In this document: one piece after another, positions 1 to 8,124 of the stretch
How positions within the stretch are numbered: the stretch's first letter is position 1
Layout: every line of letters starts with the position of its first letter
From: Bdellovibrio sp.
Lineage (GTDB): Bacteria; Myxococcota; SpSt-1050
NCBI GenBank assembly: GCA_020725805.1
Contig: DYEF01000070.1
Span: 1-64,000 of the forward strand
Direction of reading: 5' to 3'
Length of the DNA: 64,000 bases
The notes under the pieces: generated by a model
What the model saw: the letters and a program-made list of their open reading frames with translations, nothing else
What the model was told of the DNA's origin: nothing
Databases searched by the model: none
Program-made: the position numbers and the translations under genes

Positions 1-66
1 GAAAAACGAGATAACAAGCACTAGTAAAATTGCTACTGAAATAATTAATAGAAAATTCTTCCTCAC
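1..66 (-). CDS. N-terminal fragment of an exported or membrane protein
   Basis: Only the first 22 codons lie in the window. Reading leftwards, a GTG at 64-66 follows a clear AGGAGG (76-81) with nine bases between them. It opens a reading frame beginning V/M-R-K-N-F-L-L and continuing as an unbroken hydrophobic stretch rich in Ile, Leu and Val up to the window edge. This is the pattern of a signal peptide or first membrane helix. The function cannot be told from this fragment. The start is supported by the ribosome site and the charged-then-hydrophobic N-terminus. Confidence 0.55.
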   Translation of the reverse strand, partial: MRKNFLLIISVAILLVLVISFF

Positions 67-170
67 AGACAAAAGCCTCCTAACAATCACGAGCTAAAAA
101 AACCGAAAATCGAAAAACATTCTATCCTATCGATCTTCAGCACTTCAGCTCTTCAGCACTAATCTATCTG

Positions 171-303
171 CTACCTATCGCTTCGGTACACTCTGTTACT
201 CAGCGACCTTTAAAGCACAGGGACGTTGAGTAGTGAGCAAAGTGAACATATCGAAACGTCCAACATAACATTGGCTTCGATACGCTAATGCTACTCAGCC
301 ACC
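171..303. repeat. REP-like intergenic repeat, copy 1 (three units)
   Basis: The 412-base gap between the gene fragment and dnaB holds three related units: 171-208, 221-258 and 271-303. Each contains a version of TGAGTA-CGA...TATCGAA; units 1 and 3 are in opposite orientation to unit 2, so the element can fold on itself. Closely similar blocks recur at 42665-42794 (all three units) and 16197-16232 (unit 1 only). The flanks share a CTTCAGCTCT-type sequence. No open reading frame or SD site is seen in it. Confidence 0.75.
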
Positions 304-478
304 TTAATAGCTCTACCACCTTCAGCACTAAACTGAGTTTATTGATAGAATTTAATCAAACATCAGTAGATATCCGGTTTTGATATTCATATTTCATTCA
401 AACATTACTAATAACTATAATTCCTATTTAAATACATTTTGAAAAACAAAATTTTAAGGTATTTTAAGAAAATGATAC

Positions 479-1957
479 TCAGAAGCCTTCTTCGTCAAAT
501 CCCTTGACCTCTGTTTCGGGACCCGAGAAGTCATCAATTTTGGCAAACTCTGTAAACCTTGTATACATCTTGTGGAAATTAAGTTTGAGTGAAAAGGTCG
601 GTCCGTTCCTGTTTTTTGCTATGTCAATATTTGCGACGACATCCTGCTCATCCTTGTCATCTGCCGCATCCCTGTAAATAAATATAATCACATCGGCATC
701 CTGCTCTATCGCACCCGATTCCCTCAGATCCGATAAAAGCGGCCTCTTGCTCTCCTTTCTCTTTTCGGATTCCCTGTTCAGCTGCGAAAGGGCAATTACC
801 GGCACCTCAAGTTCCTTGGAGAGAATCTTGAGCCCCCTCGAAATATCCGCAATGGCATGGACCATCGAATCAAACTTCTGGTCGGGCCTTAAGAGCTGAA
901 GATAATCGACCACAACGAGTCCCAGTCTGTTCTTCATCTCCTTTTTCAGTCTTCTGCACTTACCCTTAATCTCCAGAAGAGAGATATCACCGGAATCGTC
1001 AATGAAAATAGGTGCGTTGTAAAAACGGTTGGCCGCCATATGCAGAAGTTTCCACTTTTCCGCAAGTTCATCCTTCTCCTGCTCCGTTGAAGGCGGATTC
1101 CTTCTGAAAATATCTGCCGGAACCATTGCCTCGGAAGAGACCATCCTCTTCATAAGCTCTTCCTTCGACATTTCGAGCGAAAAAATAAGGACAGGAGTTG
1201 TAAGGGGTTCCCGCCCCAGTCTCTCGGCCCTCTTTAGTTCTTCGTTATTCAGGTTTATTCCGACATACTGAGCAATATTCAGTGCCATACTGGTCTTACC
1301 CATACCCGGCCTTGCTGCAATAATATTGAGTGAACCGGGCATAAGGCCCGAAGTCCGTCTGTCAAACTCTGTAAAACCGGTGGGTATTCCTACATACTTA
1401 CCCAGATATCTGTTGTTTTCATCATTGAGCTCCTCACTCCTCTTCATCAGCTCGTTGATGACATCTTTTGCAGACGAATACGGTGCCTTTACCCCCTGCT
1501 GTGTTACCTCATAAATCATCCTTTCGGCTTCATCCACTATCTCCCTGAACGGATTCTGCTCGGAATATGCAACCTTGGTTATTGTGTTTGCGGCACTTAT
1601 GAGTTCCCTCAGGATATATTTCTCCTTGACGACGGCGGCATAGGTTGATGCATTCTTGGTCGAAGGGACAGAGTCAACAAGAGAAGAGAGATATTCGATT
1701 CCTCCCGCCGCATCCAGTTCTCCCCTCCTCATCAGATAATCCTTGATTGATATAAGGTCTATTATATGGGATTCCCTGTATATATCCCATATCGCATTGA
1801 AAATTTTCCTGTGCTGTTCGAGATAAAAGCACTCCGGCTTTAGCACACCGAAGATTTCATCTGCTATCTGGCTGTCAAGAAGCAGTGAACCAAGCACCGC
1901 CTTTTCGGCATCGACACTGTGAGGAGCAGTAAAAAGTGATTCTTCCCTTGGAGGCAT
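479..1957 (-). CDS. dnaB: Replicative DNA helicase DnaB
   Basis: DnaB is the hexameric 5'-3' helicase that unwinds DNA ahead of the replisome. The 492-residue length is normal for the family. The N-terminal DnaB domain starts near residue 12 (SVDAEKAVLGSLL); the RecA-like motor domain has Walker A RPGMGKTS near residue 217, the FSLEMS motif, and Walker B LVVVDYLQLL near residue 352. No intein is present. It is last in the rpsF-rpsR-rplI-dnaB run; its ATG lies one base after the rplI stop with no separate Shine-Dalgarno, so translation is probably coupled to rplI. No clear hairpin-plus-T terminator follows it. Confidence 0.97.
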   Translation of the reverse strand: MPPREESLFTAPHSVDAEKAVLGSLLLDSQIADEIFGVLKPECFYLEQHRKIFNAIWDIYRESHIIDLISIKDYLMRRGELDAAGGIEYLSSLVDSVPSTKNASTYAAVVKEKYILRELISAANTITKVAYSEQNPFREIVDEAERMIYEVTQQGVKAPYSSAKDVINELMKRSEELNDENNRYLGKYVGIPTGFTEFDRRTSGLMPGSLNIIAARPGMGKTSMALNIAQYVGINLNNEELKRAERLGREPLTTPVLIFSLEMSKEELMKRMVSSEAMVPADIFRRNPPSTEQEKDELAEKWKLLHMAANRFYNAPIFIDDSGDISLLEIKGKCRRLKKEMKNRLGLVVVDYLQLLRPDQKFDSMVHAIADISRGLKILSKELEVPVIALSQLNRESEKRKESKRPLLSDLRESGAIEQDADVIIFIYRDAADDKDEQDVVANIDIAKNRNGPTFSLKLNFHKMYTRFTEFAKIDDFSGPETEVKGFDEEGF

Positions 1958-1958
1958 T

Positions 1959-2402
1959 TTACTTTGCTACTACCCATACCTTTATCTTTGCTTCGACATC
2001 TTTGTGAAGTTTTACCGGAACTTCGAATATACCGAGCTGCTTTATAGGTTCGTCCAGCATAATGTTCTTGCGGTCGATATGAATATTCTCTATCTTGAGA
2101 GCCTCTTCTATATCCCTTGTGGTCACACTCCCGAAAATCTTCTCGCCTTCGCCGGCCTGTCTGGTTATCGTACAGGATATGTTGAGAAGCCTGTCTCTCA
2201 GCTTTATTGCCTCTTTCTTTTTCTTTTCCATCTGCTGGGCAAGGACCTTTTTCAGATTCTCCACTGCCTTTACCGAACCGAGTTCCGCCTTCTCTGCAAG
2301 CCCCTTCGGAATCAGATAATTCCGGGCATAACCATCTTTTACGGTAATGATATCACCGGCATTTCCGAGTTTTGCCACATCGGTTTTGAGAATTACTTTC
2401 AT
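1959..2402 (-). CDS. rplI: 50S ribosomal protein L9
   Basis: L9 binds domain V of 23S rRNA at the base of the L1 stalk. The N-terminal signature MKVILKTDVAKLGNAGD and the following VKDGYARNYLIPKG are the classic L9 motif; a long connecting helix rich in Lys and Glu (residues about 45-75) leads to the C-terminal domain. At 147 residues it has the usual length. A GGAGGT lies just upstream of the ATG. It sits between rpsR and dnaB, the order found in many bacteria, though no ssb or priB lies in the cluster here. Confidence 0.97.
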   Translation of the reverse strand: MKVILKTDVAKLGNAGDIITVKDGYARNYLIPKGLAEKAELGSVKAVENLKKVLAQQMEKKKKEAIKLRDRLLNISCTITRQAGEGEKIFGSVTTRDIEEALKIENIHIDRKNIMLDEPIKQLGIFEVPVKLHKDVEAKIKVWVVAK

Positions 2403-2435
2403 TATACACCTCCGCTACGCCATTCTGGATTAAGG

Positions 2436-2654
2436 TTATTCCTGAAGCTCAATAGAGACATAGGGCAAAAGGGCAATGTGTCTGGCCATCTTTACAGCCT
2501 CGCAGACCCATCTCTGATGCTTTGCACAGTTACCGGAAATTCTCCTCGGAACAATCTTACCTCTTTCAGAGATAAAATGTCTTAAGAGCTCTACATCCTT
2601 AAAATCTATCTTCAGATTCTTATCGCTGCAGAATCTGCACATTTTCCTCTTCAT
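2436..2654 (-). CDS. rpsR: 30S ribosomal protein S18
   Basis: S18 sits on the platform of the small subunit and pairs with S6. The 72-residue protein carries the family core ([16 protein letters not shown], then SGNCAKHQR). Cys6 and Cys9 form a CxxC and Cys43 and His46 a CxxH, so this is the zinc-binding (C+) version of S18, which links its expression to zinc supply in organisms that also hold a zinc-free copy. The ATG overlaps the rpsF stop by one base (TAATG), which points to translational coupling. Confidence 0.97.
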   Translation of the reverse strand: MKRKMCRFCSDKNLKIDFKDVELLRHFISERGKIVPRRISGNCAKHQRWVCEAVKMARHIALLPYVSIELQE

Positions 2655-3076
2655 TATTCATTACCTCCGTTCTTATCTTTCTCTTCCTCTTTTTCCTCGG
2701 ATTCTTTATCCTTTGCAGCCGGTGCCTCAGCCTTCTTTATCTCAAGGTCTGCATCCGGCATACTCTCTTTGGAATTGATATCGGCCTCCTCGGAGAGTCT
2801 GACAGTAATATATCTCAGAATATTTTCGTTCAGCCTGAGATTCCTCTGAAGCTCATCGACTGTCCTGCCTTCACCGAAATAATTCAGGTGAACATAAAAT
2901 CCGTGATTATACTTCTTTATTCTGTAGGCGAGGTCACGCTTTCCCCATCTGGTAAGTCTGATTACCTTACCCCCGTTCTCCTGTACAATACTCTTGAATT
3001 TCCCGTTCAGATTCTCGATACCGCTCTTGTCAAGCTCTGGTGAGACAATGTAGAGCGTCTCATACTCTCTAATCAT
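2654..3076 (-). CDS. rpsF: 30S ribosomal protein S6
   Basis: S6 forms a heterodimer with S18 on the 30S platform. The N-terminal half ([14 protein letters not shown]; later RKR-like [19 protein letters not shown]) is typical. After about residue 105 the protein runs into an acidic and Lys-rich tail ([20 protein letters not shown]) longer than in many bacteria; such tails are common and of uncertain role. The 3' end joins rpsR and the 5' end overlaps pth by eight bases, so the genes are co-transcribed and probably co-translated. A GGAGGAAAGG precedes the ATG. Confidence 0.96.
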   Translation of the reverse strand: MIREYETLYIVSPELDKSGIENLNGKFKSIVQENGGKVIRLTRWGKRDLAYRIKKYNHGFYVHLNYFGEGRTVDELQRNLRLNENILRYITVRLSEEADINSKESMPDADLEIKKAEAPAAKDKESEEKEEEKDKNGGNE

Positions 3077-3665
3077 TGATCCTTTCCTCCTTTTTGCTCT
3101 GATTTTTTGTCCTGTTTATTTTATTCATTGCCTTAACAAATCCTTCTTTAAGTATAATATCAATTCCTTCGGCCGCTTTTTTAATACTATCTCTTATGAT
3201 ATCCCGTTCTTCCGGATGAAAATCAGAAAGCAGATAATCTGCCGGGTCCACACCCTCAGGCGGTCTTCCGACACCTATCCTCAGTCTGTAATACTGATTT
3301 GTACCCGTAAGATTGTTAATGGATTTTATCCCGTTATGACCGTTGTCCCCGCCATCAAATTTCAGAATCACACGCCCTGTCTCTATATCCATATCATCCT
3401 GAATGACACAAAGCCTTTCAGGATTATTCCCCACCTTCGGCAGATAGTGTTTTACTGCCTTCCCTGAATTATTCATAAATGTGTCGGGCATCAGGAATAT
3501 AGCTGACGAAGTCTCTGCTCCGGTTCCGTATTTTATTCTGCCAATCCCGATATCTGCAATCCTCATAAACTCACTCAAAACCATATATCCTGCATTATGC
3601 CTGTTGCCGGAATACCGCTCGCCCGGATTTCCCAGACCAACAAAAAGATATCTCTGCTGAGACAA
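3069..3665 (-). CDS. pth: Peptidyl-tRNA hydrolase
   Basis: Pth cleaves the ester bond of peptidyl-tRNAs released by stalled ribosomes. The family motifs are present: VGLGNPGERY near the N-terminus, NRHNAG with the catalytic His near residue 22, QDDMDIETG with the catalytic Asp, and GGDNGHNGIKSI. The length of 198 residues is normal. The start is a TTG, not an ATG: GAGGAA lies five bases ahead of it and translation begins MSQQRYLFVGLGNPG, as expected for the family. It lies between rplY and rpsF; rplY-pth adjacency is widespread. Confidence 0.96.
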   Translation of the reverse strand: MSQQRYLFVGLGNPGERYSGNRHNAGYMVLSEFMRIADIGIGRIKYGTGAETSSAIFLMPDTFMNNSGKAVKHYLPKVGNNPERLCVIQDDMDIETGRVILKFDGGDNGHNGIKSINNLTGTNQYYRLRIGVGRPPEGVDPADYLLSDFHPEERDIIRDSIKKAAEGIDIILKEGFVKAMNKINRTKNQSKKEERIND

Positions 3666-3677
3666 GGGTATTCCTCA

Positions 3678-4415
3678 TTATTTCTTCTCTGGTGATGCAG
3701 GTTTTGCCGCAGGTGCTGCCGGCTTCGCTCCCGCTGCCGGAGCAGCTCCACCTGTCGCCGGGGCCGCTCCCGCCGCCGGGGCTGCACCTTCCGCCGGGGC
3801 TGCACCCTCTGCAGGCGCTGCCGCTGCTGCCACCTGAACCGGTGTCTCTTCCTTGACCTCTACCACAACCGCCACGGTCCTGTCCTTATCGACAAGAATT
3901 TTTGCATTTTCGGGAACCTTGAGGTCTTTTACATGGACCGCATCGCCCATATTGAGCTGAGTAACATCATGTTCAATAGCCACTGGAATATCCTTGGGCA
4001 GACACTTCATATCCAGTTCCCTTATTATCTGCTGCAGAATTCCGCCCTCTGCCACACCCTTTGACTTACCTGTCAGTCTTACAGGTACCTTGACCTTTAC
4101 GGGCTGGTCATCTTTTACCTCTATGAAATCCATATGAAGAATCTTCTTTCCGAGTGCATCTTTCTGCACATCCTTTATGAGGACTTTCTTGTTGAACGAA
4201 TCTTTGCCGGATGAAATCTTCAGAGTTATTACAGTATTGAGTTTGTGAGGGGTTGCAATTGCCTTTTTGACCTGCATAGTGGAGACTTCAATATGAACCG
4301 GCTCCGAGCCCTTCCCGTAGCAGACTGCCGGAATCACATCGCCCTTCCTTGACTTTCTTGCAGCGGACTTACCAACGTTTGTTCTGAGTTTTGCCATAAT
4401 TTCAATCTGTTCCAT
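3678..4415 (-). CDS. rplY: 50S ribosomal protein L25 (CTC-type)
   Basis: L25 of the long CTC form binds 5S rRNA. The first 90 residues are the 5S-binding L25 domain (AVCYGKGSEPVHIEV; DALGKKILHMDFIEV), followed by the TL5/CTC beta domain to about residue 185. The last 60 residues are a low-complexity Ala-Pro-Gly tail with repeated EGAAPA/AGAAPA units, ending in Lys, which makes it longer (245) than the roughly 200-220 usual. The tail is coded by imperfect GCCGGGG-type repeats and is a candidate for length variation between strains. The SD AGGAGG overlaps the prs stop TAG. Confidence 0.95.
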   Translation of the reverse strand: MEQIEIMAKLRTNVGKSAARKSRKGDVIPAVCYGKGSEPVHIEVSTMQVKKAIATPHKLNTVITLKISSGKDSFNKKVLIKDVQKDALGKKILHMDFIEVKDDQPVKVKVPVRLTGKSKGVAEGGILQQIIRELDMKCLPKDIPVAIEHDVTQLNMGDAVHVKDLKVPENAKILVDKDRTVAVVVEVKEETPVQVAAAAAPAEGAAPAEGAAPAAGAAPATGGAAPAAGAKPAAPAAKPASPEKK

Positions 4416-4427
4416 CTGAGAAACCTC

Positions 4428-5369
4428 CTAAACAAATAAAGAGGAGACAGAGTCTCCGTAATGTATCCTTCTGATAGCTTCACCCAGAAGCTTTGATACA
4501 GTAAGATACCTTATCTTCTTAAAGTTTTCACTCTCCTTGCGCATCGCAATAGTATCGGTCACCGTAATATCCTTAATCGGCGAACTGCCGATCTTTGAAA
4601 AGGCATCCCCCGAGAGAACTCCGTGAACCGCATAGGCATAGACCTCTTTTGCACCCTTCTCCATAACCGCTGTTGCTGCCTTTGTAAGAGAACCGGCCGT
4701 ATCCACGATATCATCCAGCAGAATCGCTGTTTTGCCGTCCACATCTCCGATAAGATTCATTACCTCGGACACATTGGGCTGAGGCCTTCTCTTGTCAACA
4801 ATCGCGATAGGACAGTCAAGCCTCTTGGAGTATGCCCTTGCGCGCTCGACTCCCCCCGCATCAGGAGATACTATTACGATATTTTCGTTCTTAAACCTCG
4901 TCTTCATATCCTCGAGGAAGACAGGCGCCGCGTAGAGATGGTCAACAGGGATATTGAAAAAGCCCTGAATCTGTCCGGCGTGAAGGTCCACGGACATAAC
5001 TCTCGTGGCACCGGCCGCAGTCAGCAAGTCCGCAACAAGTTTTGCCGTAATCGGTGCCCTCGAAGCCACCTTCCTGTCCTGACGGGCATATCCGTAATAC
5101 GGAATAACCGCTATTATCTCCGCGGCAGATGACCTCTTGCACGCATCTATCATTATCAGCAATTCCATAAGGTGTTCATTTGCGGGAGATGAAGTTGACT
5201 GAATGATAAATACATTCCTGCCCCTTACATTCTCTTTTATTTCGACTTCGACCTCACCATCACTGAAACGGGAGACCTTTGACTCAGTAAGCTCCACCTG
5301 CAGATGATTGGATATCTTCTTTGCAAGCTCGATGTTCGAATTACCGGTGAGTAATCTTATCCTGTCCAT
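4428..5369 (-). CDS. prs: Ribose-phosphate pyrophosphokinase
   Basis: This enzyme makes PRPP from ribose 5-phosphate and ATP for nucleotide, His and Trp synthesis. Motifs seen: LLTGNSN at the N-terminus, SRFSDGEVEVEI, PYYGYARQDRK, the Mg-binding VSPDAGG, and the PRPP loop LLDDIVDTAG. I take the second of two near ATGs (5369), because GGAG lies six bases before it, giving 313 residues and the usual N-terminus; the ATG at 5375 would overlap the ribosome site. It follows tRNA-Gln and precedes rplY, an arrangement common in deltaproteobacteria-like genomes. Confidence 0.96.
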   Translation of the reverse strand: MDRIRLLTGNSNIELAKKISNHLQVELTESKVSRFSDGEVEVEIKENVRGRNVFIIQSTSSPANEHLMELLIMIDACKRSSAAEIIAVIPYYGYARQDRKVASRAPITAKLVADLLTAAGATRVMSVDLHAGQIQGFFNIPVDHLYAAPVFLEDMKTRFKNENIVIVSPDAGGVERARAYSKRLDCPIAIVDKRRPQPNVSEVMNLIGDVDGKTAILLDDIVDTAGSLTKAATAVMEKGAKEVYAYAVHGVLSGDAFSKIGSSPIKDITVTDTIAMRKESENFKKIRYLTVSKLLGEAIRRIHYGDSVSSLFV

Positions 5370-5403
5370 CGTCATCTCCGATCGCTAATGGCACATAAAC
5401 AAG

Positions 5404-5475
5404 CTGGGGCGGAAGGATTCGAACCTTCGAATGCGGGTGCCAAAGACCCGTGTCTTGCCGCTTGACGACGCCCCA
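5404..5475 (-). tRNA. tRNA-Gln (anticodon TTG)
   Basis: A 72-base cloverleaf reads on the minus strand. The acceptor arms TGGGGCG and CGCCCCA pair completely, with discriminator G73 as in bacterial tRNA-Gln. The anticodon stem CGGGT/ACCCG encloses the loop CTTTGGC, anticodon TTG. The T-arm contains GGTTCGAATCC. No CCA is encoded. It sits between ispE and prs on the same strand, so it is probably processed out of the operon transcript. Confidence 0.96.
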
Positions 5476-5495
5476 GTAACATACGGATATCCACC

Positions 5496-6455
5496 CTAGA
5501 ACCCCCCTCTCAGGACTCTGACAGAGAAGAGTTTGAACTCTCTGAAATCCCCGGCAAGTCTTTTGAAGGCAATACGGGCATCAGTCGCACTCTTATAAAG
5601 TCCGAATACAGCCGAACCGGAGCCCGAAAGGGCAGCAGATTCCGCTCCATTGCTTATCAGTGCTTTCTTAAGTCTCATAATCATCTTCAGATTACTACCT
5701 CTTAACACCGTCTCAAATACATTATAAACAGAGCCGGTAATGTATTTATACCCCAAAAAGGGAGGAAGATGCTTATCACCTTTTACAGATTTTGTCAATC
5801 TGTTTAATCTGTCATACTCCCTATACATCTCTTTGGTGTAAAAAGGCAATCCCGGCCAGATTATTATCATATATATTTCATCCTTTAAGTTCACCTTCGA
5901 TATCTTTTCGCCTATTCCTTCGACCAGAGAAGGTCTGCCATCCAGAAAGAACGGCACATCGGCTCCGATTTTACTCCCGACCTTAAGCAGTTGTTTCCGG
6001 TTCAGTCTTCTCTTAGTCCTAATATACATCAGATTGTTCAGGATTTTCAGTAAAGCTGCCGCATCCGATGAGGCACCCCCGAGTCCGGAGCCCGCAGGTA
6101 TATTCTTCTTCAGCTCTACCTTCAGGCCTGTTGAAAAACCACTCTCTTCAGCAAAAATCCTATAGGCTTTAACAAGTGAATTGTTCTGTACTTCGAACCA
6201 CTCCTCATCGCAACTCACTTCTATCCCTTTGCTCTCTGAAGCCCTGACTTTCAGCACATCAAAGAGCGAGACCGGGACAAAAAGGGACCGTATATAATGA
6301 TATCCATCCTCGCGCCTGCCCGTAATATCGAGGAAGAGGTTGACCTTTGCACAGGCCCTGAATGAAACATAACGCTTGTCCAAAAGTCTTCTGCACTTCA
6401 TCTCAAAATTTTCTTTGTTCATAAACTTAATCCCGGAATGCAGATATAAATCCAC
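5496..6455 (-). CDS. ispE: 4-diphosphocytidyl-2-C-methyl-D-erythritol kinase
   Basis: IspE phosphorylates CDP-methylerythritol in the MEP pathway to isoprenoids. The GHMP-kinase pattern is clear: CAKVNLFLDITGRREDGYH near residue 35, the ATP-binding glycine-rich loop PAGSGLGGASSDAAALL near residue 120, and a C-terminal SGSGSAVFG. The start is uncertain: the listed start is a GTG, while ATGs at 6422 and 6401 lie nearer to the conserved domain; none has a strong Shine-Dalgarno. The ATG at 6401 would best fit family length. It heads the tRNA-Gln/prs operon. Confidence 0.93.
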   Translation of the reverse strand: MDLYLHSGIKFMNKENFEMKCRRLLDKRYVSFRACAKVNLFLDITGRREDGYHYIRSLFVPVSLFDVLKVRASESKGIEVSCDEEWFEVQNNSLVKAYRIFAEESGFSTGLKVELKKNIPAGSGLGGASSDAAALLKILNNLMYIRTKRRLNRKQLLKVGSKIGADVPFFLDGRPSLVEGIGEKISKVNLKDEIYMIIIWPGLPFYTKEMYREYDRLNRLTKSVKGDKHLPPFLGYKYITGSVYNVFETVLRGSNLKMIMRLKKALISNGAESAALSGSGSAVFGLYKSATDARIAFKRLAGDFREFKLFSVRVLRGGF

Positions 6456-6500
6456 TAAAAGAGCAAAAAAGCAATTAATTTTATAAAATTTTATTTTTTC

Positions 6501-7937
6501 TCAGGCACCACAGAGTCCTGTAATAGGGTCACATTTCGGGGCCTGCGGAGGACATTTGAAGCCTGTATCTGCCCTGCAATCATCAATGCACTGACCTGCA
6601 CAAGGAAGTCCTTTTGGACAACAAACTTTATTCTGGGGACAGACATATCCCTCGAGACAATTAGTTGTACCGCTGTCATATCCGGCATCAGTCCCTGCAT
6701 CCGGAATTTCGGTTTTTGCCTCAAAAATTACAGGCTCACTACTATACTCCTCCTTCCAGATTCTTACGATATCCTGTAATGTAGCCCAGACCAGATTCCC
6801 CTTTTCAACATCCTGTTTGTATTTGTCTATGATAGCTATAATAGAATTATTAACTTCATCTGTCAATGTACACTGATTGAAAAAGATTCCAACTGTATAC
6901 ATCTTGCCTTCCTCAAGTTCCCCCTTTTCAAGCTTGTCAAGCAAATCTGCTATACCCTGTTCATCACCAGTATATCCACCCACATTAATCAGTCTTCTCT
7001 CAGGGCTATGTTCATGGAAATGTTCGGCATCTTTCGGTCTCCACAGCCCTGCAACACGTGAATCCGGGCCCTGATGCAGACTTGTCGCGGCACCCCACAA
7101 TATATCTGCGGTCCAGCTAAACTGAGGAAAGTTTACTCCACTAACAGGGTTTTCAAATCTGGTCCAGACTTCCTTATCATAAGGATAATAGATAAACCCG
7201 CCTACCAGTTTGCTATCTTTAACGCCAAGACCCTGAAGCAGAAAGACCACATCCGCATAATTATATTTTGACTCGTGAGCGTGGGCATCAATAACAATGT
7301 TTTTGGGAGACAATTCTGATAGATATTTTATAATATTCTTCCCGTCAGTATCGTTTAGCACAGAGCCTGTATCCCACTTCTTTACAGAGTCGAGATATAA
7401 CCAGTCTGTCTGAAGATTCCATGCAGCATTCTTTTCTACAATGGCACGGGCAAGTGTGTGAGTCAATCTTCTGTTTTCAAGATAACCTGCCTGCTTTGAA
7501 AAATCATTGGTACACACAACCTGAATATTCTCTTCGTTGTGAGAAACAAATGTGGCAAAAATCCTTGTTTTCTTAATATCTGACCCAGTATCGGTTATAA
7601 CATCGTTCACCGCGTCATCAGTAACAAAGCCATTGTCAGAAATATCCCTGATATCATCAGATAAATCATCGCTAAACTCTGTAATATCCTTAACATCGAT
7701 AATATCTTCAACCGAATCAGCAGAATCAGTAATAGATATTTCATCCGAAAATACAACATCATCAGCTTCAACCAGAACATCTTCATCGGAAGGAAGAACA
7801 TCTTCCTGTATATTTATATCGTTATCTACATCCTGAACAAAAATGTCTTTCAGATTGTCACTTTTATCAGAATTATTCTCCGAACAGAATATCAACAGTA
7901 AAAATACACCCATCAATAAAAACATCTTTTTTTTCAT
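6501..7937 (-). CDS. Asp-rich lipoprotein with a possible deacetylase-like domain
   Basis: The 478-residue protein begins with a basic N-terminus and hydrophobic stretch ending LLLIFC (Cys18), a probable lipidation site with an unusual Phe at -1. Residues 25-110 are an Asp-rich linker (DISD, DVDN, DIID repeats). Residues about 125-400 form a globular part with IVIDAHAHES, SPERRLINVGGY and a C-terminal TVGIFFNQ...WATLQDIVRIW pattern that recalls NodB-type polysaccharide deacetylases or a related TIM-barrel hydrolase; I do not see the complete NodB motif set. A Cys-rich tail (about ten Cys in the last 50 residues) ends the protein. AAGGAG precedes the ATG. Function is not established. Confidence 0.8.
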   Translation of the reverse strand: MKKKMFLLMGVFLLLIFCSENNSDKSDNLKDIFVQDVDNDINIQEDVLPSDEDVLVEADDVVFSDEISITDSADSVEDIIDVKDITEFSDDLSDDIRDISDNGFVTDDAVNDVITDTGSDIKKTRIFATFVSHNEENIQVVCTNDFSKQAGYLENRRLTHTLARAIVEKNAAWNLQTDWLYLDSVKKWDTGSVLNDTDGKNIIKYLSELSPKNIVIDAHAHESKYNYADVVFLLQGLGVKDSKLVGGFIYYPYDKEVWTRFENPVSGVNFPQFSWTADILWGAATSLHQGPDSRVAGLWRPKDAEHFHEHSPERRLINVGGYTGDEQGIADLLDKLEKGELEEGKMYTVGIFFNQCTLTDEVNNSIIAIIDKYKQDVEKGNLVWATLQDIVRIWKEEYSSEPVIFEAKTEIPDAGTDAGYDSGTTNCLEGYVCPQNKVCCPKGLPCAGQCIDDCRADTGFKCPPQAPKCDPITGLCGA

Positions 7938-7972
7938 TCAGTTACTCCTTGAAAGCAAAAATAGATGAATTT

Positions 7973-8001
7973 TGAATATACAAAAAGGAAACAAATGTCA
8001 A
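7973..8001 (-). promoter_or_regulatory. Sigma70-type promoter for the 6501-7937 lipoprotein
   Basis: On the minus strand TTGACA (7996-8001) is followed after 17 bases by TATTCA (7973-7978); a TATATT at 15 bases spacing overlaps it. It leads into the SD AAGGAG ahead of the ATG at 7937. Confidence 0.5.
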
Positions 8002-8124
8002 TTAATTATCAGCGAGCCAAATATGATAAGAAAATACATTCTCTACAGGGTTTGTGTGTGTTCCCGCTAACTACGCATTAAATATTCTGGAGAATTGCGG
8101 ATATAATGATATATTCCTTTGCTA

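Noticed and set aside
2004-2585. Long plus-strand open frame opposite rplI and rpsR
   Set aside because: It runs antisense to conserved ribosomal protein genes and has no ribosome site or recognisable sequence; a shadow frame.
3575-3805. Arg/Gln-rich minus-strand frame overlapping the pth start and the L25 tail
   Set aside because: It is the frame-shifted reading of the GC-rich Ala-Pro tail repeats of L25, and it overlaps real genes on both sides.
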